DNA of 64,000 nucleotides from Antarcticimicrobium sediminis (GTDB lineage Bacteria; Pseudomonadota; Alphaproteobacteria; Rhodobacterales; Rhodobacteraceae): the NCBI RefSeq assembly GCF_004348975.1, contig NZ_SMFP01000006.1, positions 1 through 64,000 on the forward strand. The letters are read 5' to 3'. Of the stretch, positions 62,631 through 64,000 are shown one piece after another (the first letter of the stretch is position 1; each line of letters starts with the position of its first letter). Below the pieces are notes generated by a model. It was not told where the DNA came from, ran no database searches, and saw nothing but the letters and a program-made list of their open reading frames with translations. The translations under genes and the position numbers were made by a program.

Positions 62631-63986
62631 TTAGCCGTAGACCAGCCTTGGCAGCCAGGTGATGATCTCGGGGAAGAACATGCACAACAGCAGCCCCACC
62701 ACCTGCAACGCCAGAAACGGCAGCGCGGATTTGAAGATATCTGTCATCGGGATCTCGGGCGGGGCGACGCCACGCAGATAGAACAGCGCATAGCCGAACG
62801 GCGGTGACAGAAAGCTCATCTGCATGTTGACGAGGTAAAGCACCCCGAACCACAGCACCAGATCATCGGGGCTGTCCAGACCGAAGGACTGCGCGCCGAG
62901 CGCCTTGATGATCGGCACGAAAATCGGCACGCACAACAGCAGGATGCCGACCCAGTCCAGAAACATGCCAAGGACGATCAGCACGATCTGCATGATGACC
63001 AGAATGCCCCAGGGACCAAAGCCGGTGGACTGCAAGGCGTTCTGCACGAATTGCTGCCCGCCCTCCAACACGTAAAGCCCGACAAAGATGGTCGCGCCGA
63101 ACATGATCCAGATCACCATCGCGCTGGCCTTCAGCGTGCCGATCGAGGCCTCGCGGATCGTCTGCCAGTCCAGCTTGCGGTGGATGGCGGCGACGATGAA
63201 GGCGCCAAAGGTGCCGATGCCGGCGGCCTCGACCGGGGTCGCGACGCCGGTAAAGATCACCCCCAGCACCACGACGATCAGGGCGATCGGGGCCGACATC
63301 TTGCTGATCAGACGGATCTTGCCGGCGGTGCTGATCCGCTCTTCCATCGGGATTGGCGGCCCCAGATCGGGGTTGATATAGCTGCGAATGATCACATAGG
63401 CGACATACATCCCCGACAGCAGCAGGCCGGGGATCACGGCGCCGATGAACAGTTCGCCCACCGATTGCTCGGCCACTACCGCATAGATGATGGCCAGGAT
63501 CGAGGGCGGGATCAGGATGCCCAGCGTGCCGCCCGCCATGATCGACCCCATGGCGATCTTGGGATCATAGTGCCGCTTGAGCATGGCGGGCAGGGCGATG
63601 ATGCCCATGGTGACCACCGCCGCGCCGATCACGCCGACCATCGCGGCCAGCACGGTCGAGGCGATGATGGTCGCCGCCGCCAGCCCGCCTTTGACCCCGC
63701 CCAGCACCTTGTAGATCACATCGAACATGTCGTTGATGATCCCGGCCCTCTCCAACATCGAGGCCATGAAGATGAAGAGCGGGATCGCCGACAGCTGATA
63801 GTTCGTCATCAGCGGAAAGATCCGGCTTGGCACGATGTTCAGGGCGCGTTCGTCACCCAGAATGAACAGGAACACGCAGGCCAGACCACCGGTGACAAAG
63901 GCCAGCGGCAGACCCGCCAACAGCAGCACCAGCAGCGAGCCGAACATGATGAGCGTCAGAAGCTCGATTCCTATATCAAGACCCAT
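62631..63986 (-). CDS. TRAP transporter large permease subunit (DctM type)
   Basis: The 451-aa product is the 12-TM large membrane subunit of a tripartite ATP-independent periplasmic transporter. It has a GTLGILIPPSILAIIYAVVA segment (matching the family GxLGxLIPPS) near residue 150, SAIPLFIFMASMLERAGIIN, and PVEAAGIGTFGAFIVAAIHR. Start and stop are both inside the window, with ATG 63986 beginning MGLDIGIELL. The small permease and binding protein should lie upstream beyond the window edge. The sequence resembles the mannitol/chloroaromatic-type branch, so the substrate may be an organic acid. Confidence 0.94.
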   Translation of the reverse strand: MGLDIGIELLTLIMFGSLLVLLLAGLPLAFVTGGLACVFLFILGDERALNIVPSRIFPLMTNYQLSAIPLFIFMASMLERAGIINDMFDVIYKVLGGVKGGLAAATIIASTVLAAMVGVIGAAVVTMGIIALPAMLKRHYDPKIAMGSIMAGGTLGILIPPSILAIIYAVVAEQSVGELFIGAVIPGLLLSGMYVAYVIIRSYINPDLGPPIPMEERISTAGKIRLISKMSAPIALIVVVLGVIFTGVATPVEAAGIGTFGAFIVAAIHRKLDWQTIREASIGTLKASAMVIWIMFGATIFVGLYVLEGGQQFVQNALQSTGFGPWGILVIMQIVLIVLGMFLDWVGILLLCVPIFVPIIKALGAQSFGLDSPDDLVLWFGVLYLVNMQMSFLSPPFGYALFYLRGVAPPEIPMTDIFKSALPFLALQVVGLLLCMFFPEIITWLPRLVYG

Positions 63987-64000
63987 TGCTTACGCCCCCT

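Overview
The window is from a high-GC alphaproteobacterium, most likely a marine Rhodobacteraceae (Roseobacter group). The inference rests on the ribosomal protein sequences and on the accessory gene mix: choline uptake and oxidation, pobA with an AraC-type regulator, two branched-chain-type (HAAT) ABC systems, a TRAP transporter and an Anbu cluster. No tRNA, rRNA or CRISPR array was recognised. Coding density is high, and most long reverse-frame ORFs are shadows of real genes.

Layout. (1) 1-11.4 kb: the end of tuf, then the S10 and spc ribosomal clusters (rpsJ to rplP, then rpmC to rpmD). The series is interrupted twice. After rplP come a strong terminator, an 11-G tract, a 2OG-Fe(II) oxygenase-like gene, a small membrane-anchored ORF and a new promoter. 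After rpmD there is a terminator, and rplO-secY do not follow. (2) 11.4-21.7 kb: hyuB/hyuA (hydantoinase/oxoprolinase family) divergent from a polytopic membrane protein and a complete five-gene HAAT ABC transporter. (3) 22.2-24.7 and 36.65-41.0 kb: two halves of what looks like one uncharacterised system. It consists of a coiled-coil protein, a 374-aa unknown, an AAA ATPase, a possible 50-aa micro-ORF, a 449-aa unknown, a two-TM protein and a DUF1523 protein. (4) 24.7-36.5 kb: a catabolic segment lying between those halves. It holds an AraC regulator, a second HAAT transporter, an arylformamidase-like hydrolase, a PIG-L-like protein with altered metal motifs, a four-component Rieske dioxygenase, and a truncated tyrosine integrase at its right end. 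(5) 41.0-43.6 kb: a GT14-type glycosyltransferase divergent from a sulfotransferase. (6) 43.7-47.5 kb: housekeeping genes smpB, sseA-like, an aromatic/aspartate aminotransferase and hemE. (7) 47.7-51.8 kb: pobR-like/pobA and megL/lrp divergent pairs. (8) 51.8-58.1 kb: betA-betB divergent from choX-choW-choV across a perfect 8-2-8 palindrome. (9) 58.3-62.3 kb: ATP-grasp, alpha-E, transglutaminase and Anbu protease genes. (10) 62.6 kb to the end: a TRAP large permease.

How they work together. Region 4 reads as an import-and-ring-oxidation module for an aromatic or aryl-amide compound under AraC control. Region 8 is uptake of choline and its oxidation to glycine betaine. Region 9 is the Anbu module, whose substrate is unknown. 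The strongest candidates for new biology are the split AAA/coiled-coil/membrane system, the oxygenase next to the L16 gene, and a dispersed short repeat found four times between 36.5 and 49.9 kb.
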